The notes under the pieces are model-generated. The model was not told the origin of the DNA. It searched no databases and saw only the letters and a list, made by a program, of their open reading frames with translations. Shown in pieces: positions 11,305 to 21,599 of a stretch of 64,000 nucleotides of DNA. Where the stretch lies: positions 35,909,873 through 35,973,872 of the forward strand of contig NW_020954610.1 of assembly GCF_900497805.2 (NCBI RefSeq), in the 5' to 3' direction. This DNA is from Vombatus ursinus (taxonomy: Eukaryota; Chordata; Mammalia; Diprotodontia; Vombatidae). The translations under genes and the position numbers were made by a program. How positions within the stretch are numbered: position 1 is the stretch's first letter; each line of letters opens with the position of its first letter.

Positions 11305-11835
11305 AAAGTAGTCTAAGCTCCAGCTGTTTCCACAAACACATCCCATACTTTCTTACCTCTGCCCATACAAGTCCCTATGTCTAGAATACCACCATTCCTC
11401 CTCTTCATGTGTTGAAGTCTTACCCATCCTTTAAAGCTTAGTTCAAATACAACTTCCTCTGGGAAGCCTTCCTTGATTTCTTCAAACAATAATGACCTTT
11501 CTAACTCAATGTCAAAAGTACTTGACTTAACTCTCTGTCTCTCTGTATCTCTTGTTCCCCACATATATAAAATAAACATAATATACAAATCTATTATTAA
11601 TATATAATATATTTGTATAAGATATGATTAATATATTATGTAACTTATAACATATAAATATATTATGGGTATATATAAAATTTTGTATCAGTTAGGCTTT
11701 TTCCCCCCAGTATGAGTCATGTCCTTGAACAAGACTGTATACTCCATATGGGTATGCTTTATTTACCCTCAGAATCTGCTTCTAGTTCTTAGCATAAGTT
11801 AGTGCTTAATAAATGTTTTTTGAATTGAAAATTGG
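11305..11835 (+). mobile_element. L2 3' end with AT-rich insertion
   Basis: 'ccatcctttaaagcttagttcaa', 'ctgggaagccttccttgattt' and the final 'ttcttagcataagttagtgcttaataaatg' follow the L2 3' end in order. An AT microsatellite-like stretch (about 11555-11695) separates the two parts. Confidence 0.75.
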
Positions 11836-11944
11836 GACCTGGACCCAGTGCTCTCTACATACTGAATGATTGACAAATGTTAATTGAATTTAAATTTGAG
11901 ACAATGGCACAATAGGTTCTGCAGCACCATATCTATTAATATAT

Positions 11945-12075
11945 AACTATCACAAATGGTTGTTCTTCGTAGTTATTTGTATCCCTGTTTTATCTTCCCT
12001 CTTAGACTGTAAGTTCTTTGAGACAAGGGATGTGCCTTTTATTACCCATAGTACCTAGTGCTTTGCACGAAGCAG
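11945..12075 (+). mobile_element. L2 3' fragment
   Basis: 'cttagactgtaagttctttgag', 'ttattacccatagtacctagtgc' and 'ttgcac' match the L2 end. It is a second copy just downstream of the previous one. Confidence 0.6.
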
Positions 12076-12545
12076 CAGAGACACAAGCAATTTTTTCTCT
12101 AGGTTCAAGAGCCATATAAATGTCTGCCAGAGCAAACATTAATTTGCTAAAATAAATCCAATTGGACAGAGAGGATGAGGTCTTATTAAGAAAATTACAA
12201 TTTTGGGACATAAGATACAATTTGGGGAAAGATCCTGGGACACTGCCTCATTAAAAGGAGACTGAAACCCTTCAATACTGGGAAGCAATTGCTGGGGATA
12301 CTGGAACTGGTGGAAGAACAGGGCAGGGCTCTTCTATGGAAGGGCTTTTCTGGGGTGTGGACACCTGGGGGAAGGAAGCAAACCATCTGAGAGCGTCCTA
12401 TCTTAACTAATTATTCTTCCTTATTGAGTGTTAAGCTCAGTTATTCCTACCTGCTACAGAAGCTTAGATATTGATAGTATCCCCTAGACCTTAATGCCTT
12501 GAGGAAAGCCTCAGTCTAAGTCATACTTCTGTAATGTAAGTGAAT
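12076..12545. other. No recognised feature
   Basis: No gene or named repeat. The frames on the minus strand here have no recognisable domain. Confidence 0.4.
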
Positions 12546-12547
12546 GA

Positions 12548-12745
12548 GGCAATTAGACAATATAGTAGATAGACTACTGAGGATGGAGTCAAAAGGGTCT
12601 CAGTTCAAATCTTGCTTCAGATATTTACCAGCTGTGTGACTGAGCAAGCCACTTAACCTCTCTCAGCCTCAATTTCCTCATTTGTACATTGAAGGACTTT
12701 ACTCAATGATCCTTCTAGATTTAAACTACAATTCCATGATTTAAA
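12548..12745 (+). mobile_element. MIR/Ther1-like SINE
   Basis: 'gtagatagactactgagg', 'ttcaaatcttgcttcag', 'agctgtgtgactgagcaagcc', 'acttaacctctctcagcctc' and 'tgatccttctag' form a sense-strand tRNA-derived SINE with the second MIR-type tail. Confidence 0.75.
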
Positions 12746-12760
12746 ATAAATTTTTGTTGA

Positions 12761-13800
12761 ATGAAATGAAGAACAACAACCTGGTTTCTGCCATTTCTAT
12801 GTAAGAAAAAAATTGATTTGACAATATTAATTTGTGGGATTTTATAATTTAATTATAAAACTGTGAAAGATTTCAAATCTCTATTTAGGGAAGATTAATT
12901 AATAGGGAATACAATTTTATTGAAAAATTATAACTGATTGAAAAAAATTTACGTTTCATATTTTGTCTAATTGGTAAAAATATTTCTACATTGATAAAAG
13001 GACAAAGTTTTTTCAAAGTGGAAAGCCTTTTCTTTGTATTCACCTAATTGCTTTGATTCTTGGGGATGATGCCTCTTGATCAGCCTTTCAAAATTGGTGC
13101 TATAATTATGTGTCTTTGCTATTTGGCACAAATTACAGGGAGTCTTGTCATTTGCCAAATTGTATAGAAGCTACTTAGTCACAAGATTTTTTGTTCTAAC
13201 TACATGCCTTACTTTAAAAGGGTGGTAGAAATTAGCATACTGGAAAACCTAAATTAATCTTTGTACCTTTTCAGAAATTTTTCAAAATGGCTCTTCAAAA
13301 TTTGTGACCATGCTCTGAGTTAGCATGAAAAGCAATATCTTTTCATTTGGGCTGTTCTGAACTAAGAAGTCTAGATAGCAAACCATTCTCCTATGGTCAG
13401 AAATAGAATTCATGCCCAGTGTCCTTTATAAGTCCTTTCTCAAGTCTGATGGTAAAAAAAGAACCAACAGTTTTAGAAAAGGCTAGGGGCAGATGGCTAA
13501 CGTTTCACTTCAGAAACCAGAACACCAAATAACCTCTTTGCCCAATACAGAGGCTAAACATTACCAAATAGTTCTGTGTACACCATGGCAAGCAACTTTC
13601 ATGACGGTTAAAAAAAAAAAACCAAAGAAGTCAACAAGAGGATTAAAATAAATGTATAAACTTAACTACAATGATGAAAATGGACAGAACAACAAAAAAG
13701 GAAGAAAGGGGACAGGTCTTGGCAGGCCCCTTGTTTTTTGGTATCCTGGGCAAACTTTTATATCTTTAAGATATACTATTTTGGGCAAACCAACATATGG
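12761..13800. other. No recognised feature
   Basis: About 1 kb, AT-rich, without a supported gene or repeat. A 12-bp A-run at about 13610 is simple sequence. Confidence 0.45.
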
Positions 13801-13805
13801 TACCC

Positions 13806-14060
13806 TGGAATGTTCAGTCATTTTTCAGTCATATCCAACTCTTCATGAACCCATTTGAGCTTGCCTGGCAAAGATACTGGAGTAATTTACCACTTCCTTC
13901 TCCAGCTCATTTTACAGATGAGGTAACTGAGGCAAACAGGGTTAAGTGACTTGCTCAGGGTCACATAGCTAGTAAGTGTCTAAGGGCAGATTTGAAATCA
14001 AGAAGATGACTCTTCCTAACTCCAGGCCTGGCACTCTATCCACTATACCATCTAGCTGCC
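13806..14060 (-). mobile_element. MAR1-type SINE
   Basis: Complete antisense copy: the tail 'gttcagtcatttttcagtc', then GGCAAAGATACTGGAGTAA, CTCATTTTACAGATGAGG, GGTCACATAGCTAGTAAGTG and the head ending 'ccatctagctgcc'. Confidence 0.9.
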
Positions 14061-14191
14061 AATTGGTTACTTAGGTATTCAGTTAGTCCTGGGAAAGGGG
14101 AAAGAGAAAAAGGGAGGAAGAAAAGAAGAAAAGATACAGTTTTTGACCAGAATATTCTATTAAGAAAAATTGGCTTGGTGTACATTCAGTA

Positions 14192-14256
<65 letters not shown>

Positions 14257-14262
14257 TGTGTG
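14192..14262. repeat. (TG)n then (AG)n microsatellite
   Basis: About 20 TG units followed by about 9 AG units and a short TG tail. Confidence 0.97.
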
Positions 14263-14850
14263 TTTGGTTTATATTTGGTTCATCATTCAGCAAATTAGTG
14301 TGGTTTGTTCCTGTGTGTAGTTCCATTCATTTAAGATCAAGTGTCAGCTTAATAAGAGTTTGTCTCTTGAAAGGTTTTGTGTAACTCTGAATAAAAACTT
14401 CAGTTGTACAAAACTAACAAAGAAATTAAAGAAAGAAAATGCAATCTTCCTGTGTGGGTGTGTGGTGCCTGGATGCCTGACCATACTCATACTCATCGTT
14501 GAGAGCCAGGTACTGACAATCTCATGCTCACCCTAACAGTTACATTCTCCACTAAGCACCGAAAGGAGATCTGATAAAAGGCCAAGCTCTCTATGGCTCT
14601 CAGAGAGCTGGCTATATCTACCCCCTTGCTCTGCACCTTTGGTGGCTATCAAGATTCATCTCATAAATTTATGATTGGGGGGGCTTGTGTATATATTTAT
14701 ACAATTGAACTCTGTACTGGTTCTTGCACTCACCCAACAGTGGAAAACTCTATCATCTTGCCTTCTATGCTGTATTTCAATGGAATTTAATCAAACTTAC
14801 ATCTGGCAAAATGGAGTTGACCACAGAGACATGGGATCACAATGTATAAT
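14263..14850. other. No recognised feature
   Basis: Two overlapping frames of 63-65 codons (14593-14866) have no family resemblance. No repeat recognised. Confidence 0.4.
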
Positions 14851-14856
14851 TACATT

Positions 14857-15558
14857 CAATCCTTAACTTTCATGAAGGCAGTGTTCCTAGAAAACAGTAC
14901 AAAAGTCAAAAATACAAACGTTGATCCATTGAACCTATGGGAAATACAGGTTAGGTTCTTTCAGCCACCAAAAACTGTTATCTTTCTCTAGAGACTGCTG
15001 AAAATATACTTTCCTACAAACAATTTTTTATAGCCAAACATTACTTCTGATAATACTTTTCCTAATACAGTAACCATGAAATAACCCATAAAATGCAGTA
15101 CACAAAATAAAATTGGTAACATGCAAAACATTTTTCACTTGCAATTCCTTCCAGAGCCTATGACCTATGATCAATTCAAAAATTGATTTCAGGCAATACT
15201 ATACTGCTGCTGTGAGCCTCTCCTACCTTGGCTGCCCTCTGAAAACCAAGAGTGAGACTGCTGAGACTTTAGTCACTGCTGTTGGAAGATGTTGAGACTG
15301 ATGAGGTCTTGACATTACCTCTGACACTTTGAATTAATGGGGAGCTCTTTACAACAGTAGAGTGAACAAGACCATTGAAGCACCAAGTAGGATACCAGCT
15401 GCTCCATAAACTTGCGTACATTGAACCTCTCATCTTTTTTCTTTACTGCACATAACCAAGAATGTGCACAGTTGCCAACTCAAAAGTGAAAATGAGGTTA
15501 CTAATAAAATCACTTTAATTCTTAAAGTCACAAAAATTAAATGTGCAAGTGAGGACTG
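14857..15558. mobile_element. Tigger-like (pogo-type) non-autonomous DNA transposon
   Basis: The left end reads CAATCCTTAACTTTCATGAA. The right end read on the other strand is CAGTCCTCACTTGCACAT, giving inverted ends of roughly 17 bp. The subterminal motif GTTCCTAGAAAACAGTA is of the kind seen in Tigger-type elements. No transposase frame is present. A TA dinucleotide lies close to each end (14851 and 15561), but the exact target duplication is not clear. Confidence 0.55.
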
Positions 15559-16500
15559 ACTATTTTAATCTCTTGTAAAGAAGTGAAAGAAAGAAAGAAA
15601 ACCAACTGTATTAAAACAATCACTGTACAGGTTAGAGGCCCGACCTCCTGAGCCCAGAAGCTGAGATCTTTTTTAGTGAACCAGCAAACCTAGTACTCAA
15701 ACATATTCAACCCTTCTACTGATCAACTCAGACTTCCTCTGATCTGAATCAGCTGCTCATTCCTCAGTTCTAAGTGATATTATTTCTACCACCTACAGGC
15801 TACTCTGTTCTGGAAGCATCTTCTTGCTGCCACAAATATTCGTCCTTGAACTCTTAAGCCTGGTCCTATCTTTAGCATATAGACTCACTGTTATAGTCCT
15901 ACCATAAGAAAGAGGCTATTCCATGACCATTTTATCTTCTTTTAAATCTCCTTAATCTTAATTACTCCATTCAGGTTCTTTGACTCTTTCTGTATTACAA
16001 GCTTTACGGACTCACCTTTCTTCAGAAACTTAGTGAGCATGGCTGACCTGAGGAGACACAGGCAAATTACACTTGAACATCTGTAAACAAACATCATAGG
16101 CATTAAAACTTAGCAAAGAATGTGGTCCCAGGTAATAATTTTAACCGCCAAGTACAATGTCCATCTATGTACCATTCATTCTAGAACTACGTGAAGCTAG
16201 AATTAGTATATGCAAGCCTAGCACAAAGTTCATGCTTATTAAAGGATTGATGGATTGATACATAGTACATAATCAATAGAATATGTAACAACATAATATA
16301 CATTAAAGGCACAAATGTTCAATATGGAACATACAATATCACATAAGAATGGCATAAAATGACTAAATACATAGATTACATAAAGGACATACTACATACA
16401 TATATAACAGCAGTACTCTATGGAATATGGCGTACTCTAGTAGGGTATTGTTCACAGGAATAACCTACTCAGCTTGATAAGGTTAGAGAGTAGTGAAACT
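15559..16500. other. No recognised feature
   Basis: An A-rich stretch with GAAA repeats (15585-15600), then mixed sequence. 16195-16260 vaguely resembles an L2 tail ('gcctagcacaaagttcatgct'). No gene supported. Confidence 0.4.
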
Positions 16501-16504
16501 TTGC

Positions 16505-16820
16505 TTGGGATTTTAATCATATGTTCCTATGGAAGATTTTGCTATGTCACCTGGTGAATGATTAGAGGATAGTTTTCAATGTTTCAGGATGAATAGGTTA
16601 GCTCAGACTCTTATTGGATGGACTTTTATAGGAGGAATAGCCTACTTTGTGTTAGGTCTATTAAAAAAAAGGTAAGGGCCCTTCTTCCCTTTTGCCCATT
16701 TTATCTTGTCCATGAGATTCTGAGAAAGCAAAAAAAAGTATTTAATCAATCAGAGTAGATGAGAAGTGGGTGGAGGTGAGGGTGGGGTCCCCTTCCAAGA
16801 GGCCTTGGGAAAAAGCACAT
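16505..16820. repeat. Unclassified about 320-bp repeat, copy 1
   Basis: The segment from 'tgggattttaatcatatg' to 'ttgggaaaaagcacat' recurs at 18808-19130 in the same orientation. Shared blocks include GACTTTTATAGGAGGAATAG, GCCCATTTTATCTTGTCC, ATGAGATTCTGAGAAAGCAA and GGAGGTGAGGGTGGGGTCC. Similarity stops abruptly at both ends. No inverted ends and no A-tail are visible, so the class is unknown. Confidence 0.8.
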
Positions 16821-18553
16821 GGGATATGCATGTGTTCTCTCATACCTAAGATCCCAGAGGAGAGTCCCTGGACCTTGACTTCCTGAAACCAGCCCTAGAG
16901 ATACACACACCTGACAAATATGGAGAAGGGAAACCATGTAGTCTAAGTGGTGGAAGGTTTTTTGCTAATGCCCACAATTTATTATCTTTTCTTTTAAGCT
17001 TGCTCCAATTTTCAGCTTCACTACAATGGAGTGATAGAGGCAATGGAGACATAACTATGACAGACCTTCCAGAGCGCTTCCCCAGGATGCTGATATCTGA
17101 GCGGGAAATATCTTTCAGTGAGGTGGGAGTGGGAGTGAGGAAAAGCAAAGCTCCCAGAGCAATATGAAGATTAAAGTCCCTTCATCTCAGGCTTCACAGT
17201 TCTCCATCTGCCATCATGCACAGAGAAACTTTGCTTCTTTTCTAAGAAGTTGCTCACACTGAACTAGTGGAAATATGGTTAGTCACCGTGACTAGGTCCA
17301 CAGAATCTGGGACCTTGCATAGGATTTTTATGATATCTTTTACAGATACCTCTTATAAAATGACTAGAATAGAATCCAGCTCCAAGGAACAATTTAAACC
17401 TTCAATCTAGAAAATCACTTTTGTACAAAATTTTATGTCCTCAGGCAGAAAGGTTCCAGGAACACTTAACAGTGAAGTCAGACTTAGGGTAATCAGGGTA
17501 TGGTTTGACTTCGGTCCTCATTTCCCAAAGCCAACCCAGGCTCAGTGTAATTAGGACATGGGTGGCCATCTACTCCACATTTGTGACAGAAAGGAACTCT
17601 GCGCTCTGCTGATGGTGCTCTTGCATCAGGCAGCTGTGACCTCTGGTCCCACAATCCTCCTTTCCAGAGTAGTTCTATACGCTATTAGATTTCTCACTGG
17701 CTTTCTGTAAAATCCTACCTTTGAATCTAGGCATCTAGGGGTGGTCTCTTTGCTTTGCTTCCACAGCACATACAAATGAAAATATTTTGGAATTTTTTTC
17801 TTTCTCGAAGCTATGTCTTTGAAGCTAGTTTTTCTTCACTTAATTACGCTGCATCCAGAAGCTCATTGTATTCAATCTGATGTCTTGCCCTTTCAAATCT
17901 AATTACATATGTTTGTAGGTGCAATTTACCCACCTTTCTATGGCTTGTTTGGAACATCTTTAACATTGTTTACTTCTTCAAGTTTCAATCATCCTTTGAC
18001 TACTGTCTATTACTCCCCCCAAAAAAGCTTTTTCTCCACATTCAGCAGAAGAGCAGAGTGATCCTTCTCTTTGTCTGAAGTTGAGGTTGGGCCCATGGGG
18101 AAAGGGCTATGGTCTTACCCCCAAAGGGTGGCAATACCCTCATACCTTATCCCCCAACACTTATTAACTCTTCTCATAGCCTCTGATATGTAATAATATA
18201 CCTTCCAAGCTGGGAATGAACCTCTCGGAATTTATAGCATAACTTCTATAGGAACTTTATGGCAGTATGTCCACCTCTTGCTTCCCATATCACCTTGTGG
18301 TTGAGGCAGGCACCCCTTAGAGGTTCAGTTCTCCCATTAAGGGCAATGATCTGTGAATAAGAAGCATAGCACCCTCCTTTTTATTTTGGGTGGGATTGAG
18401 AGAGGCACACATTAAAAGTATGGATGAGTTGTAATTTGCATTGAAAACCTTTTTACATTATTTTCCCCTCAAATCCAACCCTATTTCATACTTGTATATT
18501 ATTGTGGAGGGCACAATCATCCTTTTAGTCACCCAGGTTCATTGGTCTAGTGA
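16821..18553. other. Mostly unassigned sequence
   Basis: About 1.7 kb between the repeat copies. A 100-codon minus-strand frame (16846-17148) shows no domain. At 17751-17773 there is a short U6-snRNA-like word, TTGCTTCCACAGCACATA, discussed under rejected items. No gene supported. Confidence 0.45.
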
Positions 18554-18721
18554 CAGGGGTGGGGAACCTGTAGCCTCAAGGCCACATATGGCCTCACGTG
18601 CGGCCCTTTGACTGAATCCAAACTTCACAGAATAAATCTCCTTAATAGAAGGATTTGTTCTGTAAAACTTTAACTCAGTCAAAAGACTGGACCCAAGGAC
18701 CTAGAAGGTTCCTCACCCCTG
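18554..18721. mobile_element. 168-bp hAT MITE
   Basis: The ends CAGGGGTGGGGAACCTG and GGTTCCTCACCCCTG are inverted repeats. The interior is itself nearly self-complementary: TGCGGCCCTTTGACTGA on the left, and TCAGTCAAAAGACTGGACC on the right. Flanking 8-mers TCTAGTGA and TCTTGTCA agree at 6 of 8 positions, offset by one base, consistent with a decayed 8-bp hAT target duplication. Confidence 0.8.
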
Positions 18722-18807
18722 ATCTTGTCATTCTGCAAAGCAATTTGAAGCCATACCTTCAGAGTCACTAATCTGTACATACCCCCTGACCTAGTGATGG
18801 CTTTATA

Positions 18808-19130
18808 TTGGAATTTTAATCATATTTTCCTATGGAAAATATATGTCCCTTGGTGAATGATAGAGGATAGGTTTAAGTGATTCAGGATGAATTGGTTAGC
18901 TCAGACTCTTATCAGATGGACTTTTATAGGAGGAATAGCCTGCTTTGTGTTAGTCTATTAAAAAAAAAAGATAGGGGTTCTTCTTCCTTTTTGCCCATTT
19001 TATCTTGTCCATGAGATTCTGAGAAAGCAACAAAAGCAATCCATCAATCAGAGTAGACAAAAACTGGATGGAGGTGAGGGTGGGGTCCCCATTCAAGAGT
19101 CTATAATAACTGCCTTGGGAAAAAGCACAT
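18808..19130. repeat. Unclassified about 320-bp repeat, copy 2, inside an L1
   Basis: Near-duplicate of 16505-16820 with scattered changes and an extra 'tctataataact' near the end. It cleanly interrupts the L1: the interrupted L1 word 'ggctttatat' precedes it and 'gatttatatcccc' follows, so TTTATAT is present on both sides. That looks like a target-site duplication and argues that this copy arrived as an inserted unit. Confidence 0.8.
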
Positions 19131-19452
19131 TTCTAGATTTATATCCCCAAAGAGCTCAGAAACAGAGGGAAAGGATTCATATAGACAAAAATATTTGTAA
19201 CAGCACTTTTTGTTGAAGCAAAGAACTGGAAAAGAAGTGGGTGTTCATTAATTGGGGAATTGACAAAGAAATTATGATATAATGGAATATGATTGTTCCA
19301 TAAGAAATGACAAGAAGGACAGAGTCCTAAATATCTGAGAAGATTAAATGAACTGATGAAGAATGAAGCAAACAGAACCAGAAGAATGATTTATATGACT
19401 ACCTCCATTGAAGACCATAACACAATTCAAATAGTCATTGATTCAGGGACAA

Positions 19453-19475
19453 CCCCCCCCCCCCCACACACACAT
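19453..19475. repeat. C-run and (CA)n
   Basis: A 13-base C run followed by CACACACA just before the poly-T tract of the LARP6-like pseudogene. Confidence 0.9.
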
Positions 19476-19492
19476 TCAAATGCAGACTTAAC

Positions 19493-20780
19493 TTTTTTTT
19501 TTTTTTGAGTCAGAAACTGAGGCATCATTTATTGGAGGCAGTCACAAAAAAGAGCAAGTTGAGACAGACCTTTCCCTACTACTGCCACTCCCTTCCCCAT
19601 GCTTCCTATTTCTTTACTGGACTCTGTTCTACTCTGAGGGCTCAGGGCTCTAGCATGTATCCAATGTGGTGGTGAAAACTTCTTGTGTCATCAGGGCCAT
19701 TGAGCAAGCAACTCACACTGATCCTGGGCAGGGGCAGAACAGGGCTAGGGCCCCAGGACCAGGAGGATGCCATAGTAGGTAAGAGGCTCTGTAGGTTAGG
19801 AGGTGAAAAAGATGGTTTGGGCCCCTCAGCCTCTGAGCTGGTACAGCAGGCTAGAGTGGTACTGCCTTCCTCCACCCCAGTCCCATTTCTGCTATGACTT
19901 TTTTTTTTTTGCCTAGCCTCCCCACATGGAAATCCCTGAGGTCTTTCTGCAAGGTGGTAGAGGCCTGGCCAGCAGCCTCCACACTCTCAAACTGGACCAG
20001 GGCACAGTGATAGTGGAGAAGCTCAGGACAATAGACTGTATAGGCCAACACATCTTGGGGACGCTTCTTTCCTGGCCACAGGACATGAATAAAGGTGAGC
20101 GCCCCAAAGGGGCCAGAGAGACTGCTAACAGCTGCCAGAAAGCCTGTGGGCTGAGCTGTTGCAAGGGAGGTTCCTGGTACATTAGACTCCTTGGGGAACC
20201 CAGGCTCTGGATTCTCCCACACCAGAAGCAACTTGGTTTGTGAGAGACTCAAGAGCCAGTCGGGGACAGGGATCCTTCAATGCACTTTGGTGCCCTCCTC
20301 ATTTACCTCCAGCAGGGCTGAGGAGTGCATATCAGGTGCCAGTGATGCTTTAGAAATTTCAACTTCTTGAAGGAGGTAAGCAGCTTGATGCTGATGAAGC
20401 CCAGCTTGCTTTTCTGCATATGTTTCAGGAGAGAGGCATCTTGGACCAGCTTCTCATTGGAGAAGTAGGACTCCACTTGGGCTGTGATGTTCCTCACCAA
20501 CTGGAGGTAAGGGACCCCACTAAGCCGGATTGGGGCCTCTGCCACCCAAAAGTCACCCAGTTTATGGATCCCTTTTAGGGCCTTGTTCCCAGGACTGAGC
20601 TACTGTGGAGGGGTTTCAGGGCATAGTGAATGCTTTGGACCCCAGTAGAGTAGCCCTTGGAGCAGTTGGAGGGAGGCTAGGGCCTTGGACAAAGCTGGGG
20701 CCCTGAAGAGGTCATGATGCCACACCTAGACCCTGGGCTGGGGCAAAGGATACTGTCTTGTTCACATGACTTCCCTACCT
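19493..20780 (-). pseudogene. LARP6: LARP6-like processed pseudogene
   Basis: LARP6 (acheron) is an RNA-binding La-related protein. On the minus strand 20557-20303 encodes a La motif, with ESYFSNEKLVQDASLLKHM and LGFISIKLLTSFKK. 20252-19851 encodes an RRM-like part (PFGALTFIHVLWPGKK, CALVQFESVEAA). 19730-19642 ends with LLNGPDDTRSFHHH, resembling the C-terminal SUZ-C motif of LARP6. These parts lie in three frames, with an in-frame stop between La motif and RRM, so it is broken. AATAAA (minus strand, 19533-19528) lies 22 nt before a T14 run at 19493-19506, the poly-A tail. No introns are visible. The Ser/Pro-rich linker of LARP6 is much shortened. The 5' limit is uncertain. A LARP6 paralogue is a possible parent. 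Confidence 0.85.
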
Positions 20781-20782
20781 CC

Positions 20783-21426
20783 CAAATCCTAAAAATGAGT
20801 ACGTCAAAGAATAAATCATACAAACAACAATTATTAAAAAGAAAATGATAATGATAAAATAATATACCAAAATTTCTGGAATGCACCTAAAGTAGTCTTC
20901 ATAACCCTACAAATATAAAATAGCTAACAAAAAGAGAAGATTAATAAACTGAATATGCATTTTAAAAATTTGAAAGCCAACAAATAACCAAACTAAAATT
21001 AGAAAAAAGAGGATATAGTAAAAAAAAAAGAGGAAAAATAGATAAATTGGAAACCAAAATTACAGAAATGTTAAATAAAACTAAAAGCTGTTTTTTGAAA
21101 AATTGATAAACGTTTAGCTAACCTGATTTAAAAAAAGATGACCCAAAAAACAGATCAATAAAATAGGAAATGAACAAGGTAAAATCACAATAAAATCAGA
21201 AGAAATAAAAAGAATCATCAGAACCTAGTAGAACTTCTATGTACAAACAAGATATATGTAGGATAAATTAGGGATGATACAGAAGTTAGTGTGCCAAGTT
21301 CAGAATAATAAAAAAGAAAATCCATTTTTCAAACTGTCAATAAATAAATAAATGAAAATTCCAGGAAAAAACAACTTGTTTATTTGTCTTAAGTAAAAAA
21401 AAATCCACCCTTAAAAAATAAACCCA
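20783..21426 (+). mobile_element. L1 ORF2 middle fragment
   Basis: 'aatcctaaaaatgagtacgtcaaag', 'aataatataccaaaatttctgg', 'aactaaaagctgttttttgaaaa' and 'attgataaacgtttagctaacc' match the endonuclease-to-RT linker of marsupial L1 ORF2. Heavily decayed. It precedes, in ORF2 order, the 3' end lying left of the pseudogene, so the two are separate pieces. Confidence 0.75.
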
Positions 21427-21575
21427 TGGGGTAGCTAGGTGATGCAGTGGATAAAGCTCAGGCCTTGGAGTCAGGAAGACCTGAGTTCAAATCCAACTTT
21501 AGACACTTGACACTTACTAGCTATGTGATCCTGGGCAAGTCACTTAACCCCAATTGCCTCACCAAAAAGGAAATT
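21427..21575 (+). mobile_element. WSINE1-like SINE
   Basis: Short tRNA-derived SINE: GGGGTAGCTAGGTGATGCAG, GAGTTCAAATCCAACTTT, CTGGGCAAGTCACTTAACCC, CAATTGCCTCACCAAAAAGG. It lacks the RTE tail of MAR1. The L1-like word ACCCAGATG resumes downstream, so it sits within L1 sequence. Confidence 0.9.
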
Positions 21576-21599
21576 TAAAAAATCAATAGACCCAGATGA

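Larger units (their letters stand above)
18729..19475 (+). mobile_element. Old L1 3' end, split by the unclassified repeat
   Basis: It starts in ORF2 C-terminal sequence (ATTCTGCAAAGCAATTTGAA, 'ctgtacataccccctgac'). It resumes after the insertion with 'tttatatccccaaagagctc', 'aaaatatttgtaacagcac', 'aattggggaattgacaaa' and 'aatggaatatgattgttcca'. These follow the younger L1 ends at 31.6 and 54.5 kb in order. Confidence 0.85.

Noticed and set aside
17751-17795. U6-snRNA-like start: TTGCTTCCACAGCACATA followed by AAAATATTTTGGAA and a T-run
   Set aside because: Only about 20 bases resemble the U6 5' end. The rest of the RNA, including the conserved ACAGAGA and AGC regions, is missing, so it is at best a tiny fragment or chance.
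19851-20252. 133-codon minus-strand frame considered as a live LARP6-like exon
   Set aside because: The neighbouring domains lie in other frames, a stop separates it from the La motif, and the block ends in a poly-A tail, so it is part of a processed pseudogene.
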